A stretch of DNA of 64,000 nucleotides, taken from assembly GCF_018613755.1 (NCBI RefSeq), contig NZ_JAGGPP010000021.1, forward strand, positions 1 to 64,000, in the 5' to 3' direction. The position numbers were made by a program, and so were the translations under genes. The stretch comes from Arthrobacter sp. ISL-72. Lineage in GTDB: Bacteria > Actinomycetota > Actinomycetes > Actinomycetales > Micrococcaceae. This document shows positions 8,001-14,355 of this stretch, in pieces; position 1 is the stretch's first letter, and each line of letters begins with the position of its first letter. The notes under the pieces are model-generated. The model saw only the letters and a program-made list of their open reading frames with translations, made no database searches and had not been told where the DNA came from.

Positions 8001-8384
8001 GTGTCTGAGACAGAGATCAGCCCTTCAACGGCAATAAACCCCGCCTCGGCCCGCCTTGAGGATGTCGAAGAGGCCCTCAAGGACGTTATCGACCCCGAAC
8101 TGGGCGTCAATGTCATCGACCTTGGGCTTCTCTACGCTCTCGAGTATGGGCAGGACAACACACTGTTGATCAAAATGACGCTGACCTCAGCGGCCTGCCT
8201 CTTGACGGAGGTGATCGAGGAGCAGGTCGGCAACGCACTGAACGGCGTCGTCGACCAGTGGCGTGTGAACTGGGTCTGGATGCCGCCCTGGGGTCCGGAC
8301 CGGATCACTGACAACGGCCGGGAACAGATGCGGGCCGTGGGATTCTGCCCGGAATGTTCGGGTGACCAGCGCCCGATGGCCTGA
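8001..8384 (+). CDS. SufT/MIP18-like (DUF59) iron-sulfur assembly protein
   Basis: The GTG at 8001 has AAGGACC upstream and gives 127 residues. The core matches DUF59/MIP18 proteins: EEALKDVIDPELGVNVIDLGLLYAL, then MTLTSAACLLTEVIEEQV with the conserved Cys, then VNWVWMPPWGPDRIT. These proteins help Fe-S cluster maturation and usually lie at the end of suf operons; here the gene stands alone in accessory DNA. The segment after the conserved Cys reads LLT where PLT is usual. The C-terminus carries an added FCPECSGD element in place of the short usual end, so two extra Cys may bind metal. It is intact and probably a diverged paralogue. Confidence 0.85.
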   Translation: MSETEISPSTAINPASARLEDVEEALKDVIDPELGVNVIDLGLLYALEYGQDNTLLIKMTLTSAACLLTEVIEEQVGNALNGVVDQWRVNWVWMPPWGPDRITDNGREQMRAVGFCPECSGDQRPMA

Positions 8385-8717
8385 GATGAGGTCGGCCGGG
8401 AATCCACACCAGGCATTCAAGTACCAGACACGTCTTTTTGATTTGGTCACGTCGCCCTCCGCCGCTAGCCTCCTATGACTTGAGAGCGTTGGGGTTTCGC
8501 AGCGGGTTCTTGAACGGGTGAGAACCCGTGCTGACCATGAGTCGCCGGCTCTCGTCGACCAGCGATAGCCGTCCTCGCAGTGGAAGAGTGATGACTGCAG
8601 CCTCGGGCCTAGGTGGTCCGATGATGGCCTGGAATCTGTTGTTGGTCAGTTCCATCATCCTTGATGACCAGGCAGTTGCTGTTGCCAACCAGCGGCCTGA
8701 CCTTCAGCATTGAGTGC
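8385..8717. other. intergenic stretch without a supported gene
   Basis: Open frames on both strands here are short and without family resemblance. One stem-loop is visible at 8503-8528 (CGGGTTCT and AGAACCCG around ten bases). The minus-strand frame ending near 8473 contains a low-complexity basic stretch and could be debris, but I cannot assign it. Confidence 0.4.
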
Positions 8718-9131
8718 ATGGGCAACGATCCGGAGGCAGTGGCGCAACGGTGGGTCAGGGCCTTGTCGTTACATGACCTGGAAACAGCGGTGGATTGCTT
8801 CGACAGGGCCTACCGTGACGAAGCTCCGGCACGCCGCGGCGAATCCGTCCAAGGGCAGGACGCTGTCCGGAAAAATTTCCAGACACTGCTCAGTGACCTG
8901 CCTGACCTCACGGCGAAAATTTTCCGGACAGTATCAGACGGGGACGAGGTGTGGATGGAGTGGGGCATGCGCGGAACCCGCCGGGATGGTACGGTCATGG
9001 AGTTCGTGGGGGTCAACATCTTTAAGGTCCTAGACGGCAGGTTCAGTTCCGGCCGGATCTATACGGAAATTGTGCGCGATGCCGGCGGTATTCAGGCGCA
9101 GATTGACCGTATGGCCAAGGGGACTCCGTAA
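8718..9131 (+). CDS. NTF2-like / SnoaL-like protein
   Basis: The frame from ATG 8718 gives 137 residues with the SnoaL cone fold pattern: WVRALSLHDLETAVDCF, DAVRKNFQTLLSDLPDL, WMEWGMRGTRRDG and GVNIFKVLDGRFSSGRIY. Members are small hydrolases, isomerases or ligand-binding proteins; the substrate cannot be told. No convincing ribosome site precedes 8718, and an earlier in-frame ATG at 8661 is no better, so expression is uncertain. It stands alone between two gaps in the decayed accessory region. Confidence 0.7.
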   Translation: MGNDPEAVAQRWVRALSLHDLETAVDCFDRAYRDEAPARRGESVQGQDAVRKNFQTLLSDLPDLTAKIFRTVSDGDEVWMEWGMRGTRRDGTVMEFVGVNIFKVLDGRFSSGRIYTEIVRDAGGIQAQIDRMAKGTP

Positions 9132-9326
9132 GAGCCCATGCTGTGGGCCGATCGCCGCAGGATCCGGCAGGGCAGCCAACATTGCTGACCAAGGTGCCCG
9201 GACGACGGGACAGGTGCCAGAATTTCCTGGGGAACCGGCCGATATCGTCCTTTCCCCAGCCTCCCGGTCAATGCCGCAGCCCCGATCGCCGGCAGCTCCA
9301 ACCCGAAGGTTCGGCTTCCGCGTACC

Positions 9327-10304
9327 TCAGCTATAAAGGCGGGAGGTGCTCTCCAGCGCTTCGGTGGCCTGCACGATAAGTCGTCGGACTATGTCCCGGG
9401 CCGGCAGGATCTCTCCGATCAGGCCGGCCGACTGTCCCGTGAACGGCACGAACCGCTCCATGTTTTGCTGCTGTATGGCGCTCATGATCTCTCCTTGGAG
9501 ACGCGAGGCATCAGCGGCCGCATCCGCGCGCCGGCCTTGCCATTGATCGATGAATGGTGTTTCGAGGGCCCGGGGAACAACATCGAAGGCACCGCCGCCC
9601 GGTTTGCCGAAGATGTCATCCCACACGTCCACTTTCACAGCGTTCTGGGAACCGGCCGCCAAAATGGCCCGTTTCCATTCGTCGCTGATCGCCGCCTCTT
9701 CCGAAGCGAGGAACCGGGTACCAAGGTTCACGCCCTGCGCGCCGAGCACAAGGGCAGCAGCCAAGCCCCTGCCATCGGCGATTCCTCCGGCTGCCAGGAC
9801 CGGCACCGGACTCACAGCATCCACCACCTGGGGGACGAGGGCCATCGTCGAGACCTTGCCGCCGAAGCCCCCTGCCTCGGTTCCCTGGGCGATGATCACA
9901 TCAACTCCCCGCTCAGCGACCAGAAGCGCCTGTTCTACCGTATGCACCTGCTGGATAAACAGGGCACCCGCCTCATGTGCACGGGAGGGTAAATCGCCCG
10001 GATCACCCAGGGCAAGGGACACGACCGGCGCGTGCACCTCAAGGGCGATGTCGAAGGACTCGGGATGCTGTTGAAGCCAGGGCTGCGTGAAGTTGACCGC
10101 AAACGGACGGTCGGTCAGAGTGCGCAGAACGGCCAGTTGTTGCCGCAGGTCTTCAGGTGACCGGGCCGCGCCGCCCAGGCTGCCCAGCGCGCCGGCATTG
10201 GACACCGCGGCCGCCAGTTCGGAGCCGCTGCCGAACGGTCCCATGCCTGCCTGAATAATAGGGTGTTCGACTCCGACCGCTTCGCAAAAGGCTGTCCGAA
10301 GCAT
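9327..10304 (-). CDS. nitronate monooxygenase (2-nitropropane dioxygenase family)
   Basis: The ATG at 10304 is fixed by GGGAGGAACGA and yields 325 residues. FMN TIM-barrel motifs are clear: HPIIQAGMGPFGSGSELAAAV at the N-terminus, IIAQGTEAGGFGGKVST in the middle, and VPVLAAGGIADGRG plus GAQGVNLGTRFLAS in the phosphate-binding part. The family oxidises alkyl nitronates or acts as NADH:quinone reductase. The catalytic His of class I enzymes is not evident in the GTEAGG region, as in many actinobacterial members, so the exact reaction is open. A longer frame continues upstream to 10721 but lacks start signals and covers a degenerate gene. Confidence 0.88.
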   Translation of the reverse strand: MLRTAFCEAVGVEHPIIQAGMGPFGSGSELAAAVSNAGALGSLGGAARSPEDLRQQLAVLRTLTDRPFAVNFTQPWLQQHPESFDIALEVHAPVVSLALGDPGDLPSRAHEAGALFIQQVHTVEQALLVAERGVDVIIAQGTEAGGFGGKVSTMALVPQVVDAVSPVPVLAAGGIADGRGLAAALVLGAQGVNLGTRFLASEEAAISDEWKRAILAAGSQNAVKVDVWDDIFGKPGGGAFDVVPRALETPFIDQWQGRRADAAADASRLQGEIMSAIQQQNMERFVPFTGQSAGLIGEILPARDIVRRLIVQATEALESTSRLYS

Positions 10305-10394
10305 TTCGTTCCTCCCGGAGAAGCGGTTGATCAGGCCGATTTTACGCCCCGACGCGGTCATTTTGTTCGGCTGCCGCCGCGAACAACCAACCGG

Positions 10395-10690
10395 AACCAG
10401 CAGCCAGAGGAACCCGACCTGTCCCCGCCCCGAAGACGCAGCCTCCGGGCCCCCCACCGAAAGACGCCAGCTTCGCTGCACAATCCCGTGACCGCGGTCA
10501 TGGCGGCGACGAACAGCCGAATCGGGCCCGACAAGGGCGGCCAGCGCGGTCTGATTCTGGAACCGCAGCGCCCCGGCCAACGCTGCAACCCAGCCGAGGT
10601 CAGCAGGACCGCGCCGGGCACCACAAGAAACATGAACCGGACTGTACACGCCAGCGGCCAAGCCCGACATGCGAAGTAACGCAGCCCTGC
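10395..10690 (-). pseudogene. possible degenerate DUF2892 membrane protein
   Basis: The 609 bases between the monooxygenase and the next gene hold no intact gene. On the minus strand, RAWPLACTVRFMFLVVPGAV and LFVAAMTAVTGLC in one frame bracket FQNQTALAALVG in a second frame. Joined, the pieces resemble the two-helix DUF2892 domain that follows rhodanese domains. Two compensating frameshifts would be needed. This is a weak call and chance resemblance is possible. Confidence 0.3.
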
Positions 10691-10913
10691 TACAGGGGCG
10701 CTTTTGAGTCTCTGAAGCCATCCGTAGTCAGAGACTCCCCGACTAGCCATCCCCGAAGCCCATCTGGACCTACCGTGACACGGCCCGCTTCCCGGCCCCG
10801 GGGGACGGTCCCGGGGTGACGGCACGCTCAGCCGGGACGTAAAGCACCTGCATGATCCTGGGCTTCAAGGGGACAGAGGAGCCGGGCGTGAGCACCCTGT
10901 CCGAATTCTGTCG

Positions 10914-11384
10914 TCAGTCAAGGGGGATGGTGATGGTCACCTGGGTGCCTTTGTCGGGCGCGGAGTCGACGGAGATGGTGCCGGCGGCTTCGTGCACGGC
11001 CATGGTCATCAGGCATATGCCGTATCCGTGCTGCCTCCCCGTGGATTGGCCGTTGCAGTTGAAGCCCACGCCGTTGTCCGTGATGGTCAGGCGGACACCG
11101 TGGTAGACGGCCGCCAGACGGACGGTCAACTCGGTGGCGTGGGAGTGCCTGAATGCGTTGGAGAGTGTTTCCTGTGCGGCGTGATAAAGAAGGGTTGCGC
11201 AGATGGCCGGTATCTCGACGCCGTGGTGCGGGGTCTCCCAGCGTACGCAGACACGTTTCTGGCGCAGCGGAACAGTGAGTTTGTCGATGCAGCCGGCGAG
11301 GCCCAGGGCGTGAAAGTCAGCCGTGAGATCGTCTTTGATGACTACACCGGCGGTACGTTCGTCCAGAGCTGCTGTTTGGCTCAT
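10914..11384 (-). CDS. sensor histidine kinase ATPase domain, lacking dimerisation region
   Basis: From ATG 11384 (AGGGAAAG upstream) the product has 156 residues. It contains LHALGL-type linker sequence (ADFHALGLAGCIDKL) and then a HATPase_c fold: N-box AAQETLSNAFRHSHA, G1 ITDNGVGF, G2 GYGICLMTMAV and the final GTQVTITIPLD. This is the ATP-binding half of a NarL-type kinase. The HisKA_3 helix with the phospho-acceptor His and any sensor part are absent, so it cannot be a normal kinase. It is either a 5'-truncated remnant that still has a start, or an anti-sigma/RsbW-like ATPase. A longer start at 11462 exists. No response regulator is adjacent. Confidence 0.65.
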   Translation of the reverse strand: MSQTAALDERTAGVVIKDDLTADFHALGLAGCIDKLTVPLRQKRVCVRWETPHHGVEIPAICATLLYHAAQETLSNAFRHSHATELTVRLAAVYHGVRLTITDNGVGFNCNGQSTGRQHGYGICLMTMAVHEAAGTISVDSAPDKGTQVTITIPLD

Positions 11385-11694
11385 GACTTTCCCTGCTTCC
11401 TTGCATCCCATACTTTGTATTCGCCCACCAGGTCCCGTTGGATCGGTGTGCCCTTGGATCAATAGTGGCTTGCCGGCATCAAGGATTCCGGCGGTTATCC
11501 GCAGCTTGGGGGAAGGTTTCCGGCAGGGTTTAGGTAAATCTGGCCGCGACCGGCCCCAGGGCTCGTGGGTAGCGGCCTGTCAGTCGTCGACTACGCCGTG
11601 TGAGCGAGATGTGGTCTTTTCCGGGCCTGGATCGGTTGGTTCGCCGGGTTCCAGCCGAAGAGAGCAAAGGAGCGGCGAGCCACTTTCCGGCGCG

Positions 11695-12255
11695 TCAGTT
11701 CAGGTCGTCCCGGGCTGTGCGGTTTCGTCCCGTTGCTTTTGCCCGGTACAGGGCGGAATCGGCTGATGCGATCATCGTTCGCAGGTCAACGGTGCCGGAG
11801 TTGTTGGACGCGATGCCGTAGCTGACGGTCGGATATCGGACGTTCTCCGGCGGGTTCCAGGCGGCAAAGCGGTGGCTTATGTCCCGGGCGAGGGATTCGG
11901 CGCGGTCCGGGTCGGCGCCTGGAAGAAAGAGGATGAATTCCTCTCCGCCGTATCTTCCCACGAGGTCTGTGGAGCGCACCGTGGCCGTGCAGGCTGCGGC
12001 GAAGGCTTGAAGAACCAGATCTCCTGCGGGATGCCCGTATCTGTCATTGATGGCTTTGAAGTGGTCAAGGTCAGCGAGAACAACAAACGCCGGGGCGCGC
12101 GTGAGGCGGAGGCGGCGCAGGTCAGCGGCGGCGAGGGTCAGGAACGTCGTGCGGTTCAGGACGCCTGTCAGGCCGTCGCGTGTGGCGCGGTCGTTGAGGT
12201 CTCGTGTTAGTTGTTCATAACTGAGTGCCGCCATGCTGAAAGATACAAGCTGAAC
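11695..12255 (-). CDS. GGDEF diguanylate cyclase domain protein, probably 5'-truncated
   Basis: A GGDEF domain is clear: TRDGLTGVLNR at its start, ADLDHFKAINDRYGH, the active-site loop GRYGGEEF (the GGEEF form, compatible with activity) and YRAKATGRN near the end. It makes cyclic di-GMP from two GTP. Upstream there is only a short hydrophobic piece (VSFSMAALSYEQLTRDL), which in relatives follows several membrane helices. Here those helices are missing and the sequence changes character at about 12255. An open frame extends to 12339 without a ribosome site. Likely a remnant; a translated free GGDEF domain cannot be excluded. Confidence 0.65.
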   Translation of the reverse strand, partial: VQLVSFSMAALSYEQLTRDLNDRATRDGLTGVLNRTTFLTLAAADLRRLRLTRAPAFVVLADLDHFKAINDRYGHPAGDLVLQAFAAACTATVRSTDLVGRYGGEEFILFLPGADPDRAESLARDISHRFAAWNPPENVRYPTVSYGIASNNSGTVDLRTMIASADSALYRAKATGRNRTARDDLN

Positions 12256-12388
12256 TGACATGCGGACGCCCGCGTGGTCGTCACTGCTGATCGCATCGAC
12301 CGAAATGGCCCTCGCCGGCCACCTCAACCAGGTCAGCACCCAATGGGCCTCACGCGAAGAAGTCGACTCACGCGGTGACGAAGACTGA
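12254..12388 (+). pseudogene. C-terminal tail of an unidentified protein
   Basis: A plus-strand frame enters after an in-frame stop at 12251 and reads about 44 residues with an acidic end (REEVDSRGDED) and a helical segment (LLIASTEMALAGHLNQV). Codon use looks coding. It begins where the GGDEF gene loses homology on the opposite strand, so the two remnants share a breakpoint. No family is recognised. Confidence 0.3.
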
Positions 12389-12523
12389 GCTCGCTCACGC
12401 TCACAGCAAACGGATAGCTGGCAGTCGCACCAGGGTGGCGAATGGGACCCATGAGTCCCTCTCCAAGTAAAGCGCCTGTCAGTCGAGCCTTGCCCGGGCG
12501 CGCCTTATCGTGTGGCCATGAGA

Positions 12524-12540
12524 GTGTTGTCTAACAACAC
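12524..12540. promoter_or_regulatory. perfect 7-3-7 palindrome, operator-like
   Basis: GTGTTGT and ACAACAC flank CTA. TTGTnnnACAA cores are typical operators of GntR-family (FadR/VanR subgroup) repressors of aromatic or acid catabolism. It lies 93 bases before an ORF start with a strong ribosome site (12633). Confidence 0.4.
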
Positions 12541-12632
12541 GGGAGCTGCAATGTTCTTGAGACCCGCAGCCCCATCAGCCTTCTCCAGCACGCGCGATGG
12601 GCACAGCGGATGTCCATCGCTAAAGGGGGATC

Positions 12633-12734
12633 ATGACCAGCGCGTTCAGAACCATGAAGACCGGCCCTGGACCTGAGGAGCCGGCGAAACCGGTCGTTGT
12701 GAATCGATCGCAGCCCCAACTGCGAAGGGCTTAA
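12633..12734 (+). pseudogene. interrupted N-terminal ORF (33 codons)
   Basis: AAAGGGGGATC precedes ATG 12633. The peptide MTSAFRTMKTGPGPEEPAKP reads like a cytoplasmic leader. One base out of frame the sequence continues RGLILIAGC, as in the first helix of a membrane protein, before decaying. I infer the start of a lost membrane protein; the family is unknown. Confidence 0.3.
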
Positions 12735-12911
12735 TTCTCATCGCCGGTTGTCCGTGACAACCCAAAACCGCGACGGATCTTTCGCTACCCGAGTGGTTTC
12801 TTGAGAAATTGTGGCCTGCGAAGCCACGCGACCGTGTAGACCGGTCGGGCTTACAGTCGTCAACTATCGCCTGCTGGCGGCCCGCCGCCGACCGAACGGA
12901 ATCTAACGCTA

Positions 12912-12980
12912 ACCGCGGCGGGGCACCAAGTGCTGGGATCGTTGAAAACCCGCGCATGATGTCGGGTGCCCCACCGCGGT
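12912..12980. repeat. long inverted repeat (16-base arms, one mismatch)
   Basis: ACCGCGGCGGGGCACC (12912-12927) pairs with GGTGCCCCACCGCGGT (12965-12980) across 37 bases. It lies in an otherwise empty stretch (12735-13007) just beyond the tannase pseudogene stop. It could be a terminator without U-tract, a REP-like element or a former insertion-element end. Confidence 0.6.
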
Positions 12981-13007
12981 CTTGGATGCCGCTGGCTGCG
13001 GAGCCTT

Positions 13008-13982
13008 TCAGTCCGCCACACAGCGATAGGCGTCTGCGCTCCTTATGTCGCCACCGACATAGCGCGGATAATCCGGATAGCGGCACACCGGCTTGGTCGC
13101 CAGCGTCGTGTACGGAGGCAGCCGAAGCTTGGAGCTCAGCACAGGTGCGTCGGGCGGCGTGATGTCCTTCTCGACCCAGTTAGTGGACATTCGGAACAGG
13201 TCGACGTACTGCGGAATTGGTTCGCCGGTCACGTGCTTTGACCCTGCCCGCCGTGGTTCCCGTTCGGCAGCACATAGAGCCGGACATGCCTGTCCACCTT
13301 GCTCTGACCGAAGCGGCCGACGAGCTCGTCGTAGTACCTCATGGCGATATCCGGATTGGACGAGTAGTCGGAACTCTGCGTCTTGATGATGAGTCGGCCG
13401 CCATGGGCGAAAAAGGCGCTCAGGTCCGGGTTGGTCGAGTCGATGACCGCCGATGCGGCCCGGATCTTGGCGGCGAAGGGTGCGACCGCGAAGTTCACGA
13501 GGTTGAAGGACGGATCCTTCAAGATGCCGTAGCTCAAGGTGGCACCGGGCTGACCGAGCGCCGGCTGAGTCGATGCATCCGGCTGGGGCGTTACGGTCAA
13601 CCACCCCGGAAAGCCTCACGCCCGAGACCGTAGCCCGGGAACTCGGTCCAACCGTTAGCGAGCTCGAAGTCGAACTTGGTCGGCGCGTGCATCTGGCTGA
13701 GGGTGGAGATCTGCGCGTCCGAGACGCACCCGTTGCCGGTGTCGACTCCGCCGGGGCACCGGATGGCGGCGAACGGTTGCGCGACCTTCACGGCATCGAA
13801 CCGCGCGTTGCAGCCCAGGTAGTTGCCGATGACGCCGTCGTCGAGCCCATCGAGCGCATCGCACTGCCGCATCACCTCGGCAGCCACGACGCCGTACTTG
13901 GCGGGCGGAATCCAGCCTGGGCCCGTCTGCACGGTGGCCAGCAGCGTCTTGTGGATGACGACCCCTACCGCAATCGAAGCAT
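13008..13982 (-). pseudogene. tannase / feruloyl esterase family, truncated and frameshifted
   Basis: Three frames must be joined. The first (about 13980-13605) carries GPGWIPPAKY, CDALDGLDDGVIGN and CNARFDAV, a hallmark segment of the family. The second (13605-13236) carries NPDLSAFFAHGGRLIIKTQ and YVLPNGNHGGQG with the catalytic-loop His. The third gives the C-terminal end CRYPDYPRYVGGD and YRCVAD. Frame breaks lie near 13605 and 13236. The N-terminal half with signal peptide and nucleophile Ser is missing; homology stops near a 10-base repeat at 13973. Intact members hydrolyse gallate or ferulate esters outside the cell. Not functional as it stands. Confidence 0.75.
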
Positions 13983-14125
13983 CTCAACGGAGGTGCTTCA
14001 CCGACTGCGAGGCAGTGCCCGTTAACGTGTCCCGGCGTGGCTCTGACCAGGTGTTTTGTACTGTCGGGCGGGGGTGGAGTCGAGGAGGGACCGACGAGTA
14101 GCGACTTAAGAGGTTATCGAAGCAT
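13973..14125. repeat. 10-base direct repeats bracketing a 133-base segment
   Basis: ATCGAAGCAT occurs at 13973-13982 and again at 14116-14125. The right copy ends four bases before aconitase-like coding begins. The left copy also forms a hairpin with a GGTGCTTC copy just inside. The pattern fits a target duplication around a small decayed element, but no clear terminal inverted repeats were found. Confidence 0.4.
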
Positions 14126-14129
14126 GCCT

Positions 14130-14162
14130 CAGTACGTGCTTCGCCAGATCTCCGCCAACTAG
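14130..14162 (+). pseudogene. acnA: 3' tip of aconitase gene (last ten codons plus stop)
   Basis: The frame reads QYVLRQISAN then TAG. Aconitases end in GGILQYVLR followed by a short tail, and in Micrococcaceae acnA lies directly before dxs. Homology starts at 14130, right after a 10-base repeat; the bases before it do not encode the expected GGIL. The rest of the gene is absent from this window, so an intact acnA should lie elsewhere. Confidence 0.6.
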
Positions 14163-14207
14163 GGGAGAAGCTCCACCAACCAGGGAGAGAAGCAACACCT
14201 GAACGAC

Positions 14208-14250
14208 GGAAAAGCTCCGGCCTGTCACCTGACGGGCCGGGGCTTTTCCC
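14208..14250 (+). terminator. terminator of the former acnA transcript
   Basis: GGAAAAGCTCCGGCC pairs with GGGCCGGGGCTTTTCC around a ten-base loop and is followed by CTT. It lies 46 bases after the aconitase-like stop and before dxs, as expected for a terminator separating the two. Confidence 0.75.
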
Positions 14251-14355
14251 TTGCGCGCCGCTTTCCGCGGCCCGCTGTGCGCCCGGTCCCGGCGCAGTGC
14301 CGCCATCCGAGGCGTTAGAGTTAAAAGGCATGTCTACCACCCGAAGGAGGCCCCG

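Noticed and set aside
10305..10721. N-terminal extension of the nitronate monooxygenase
   Set aside because: The strong ribosome site at 10304 and family length exclude it; the extension has no similarity.
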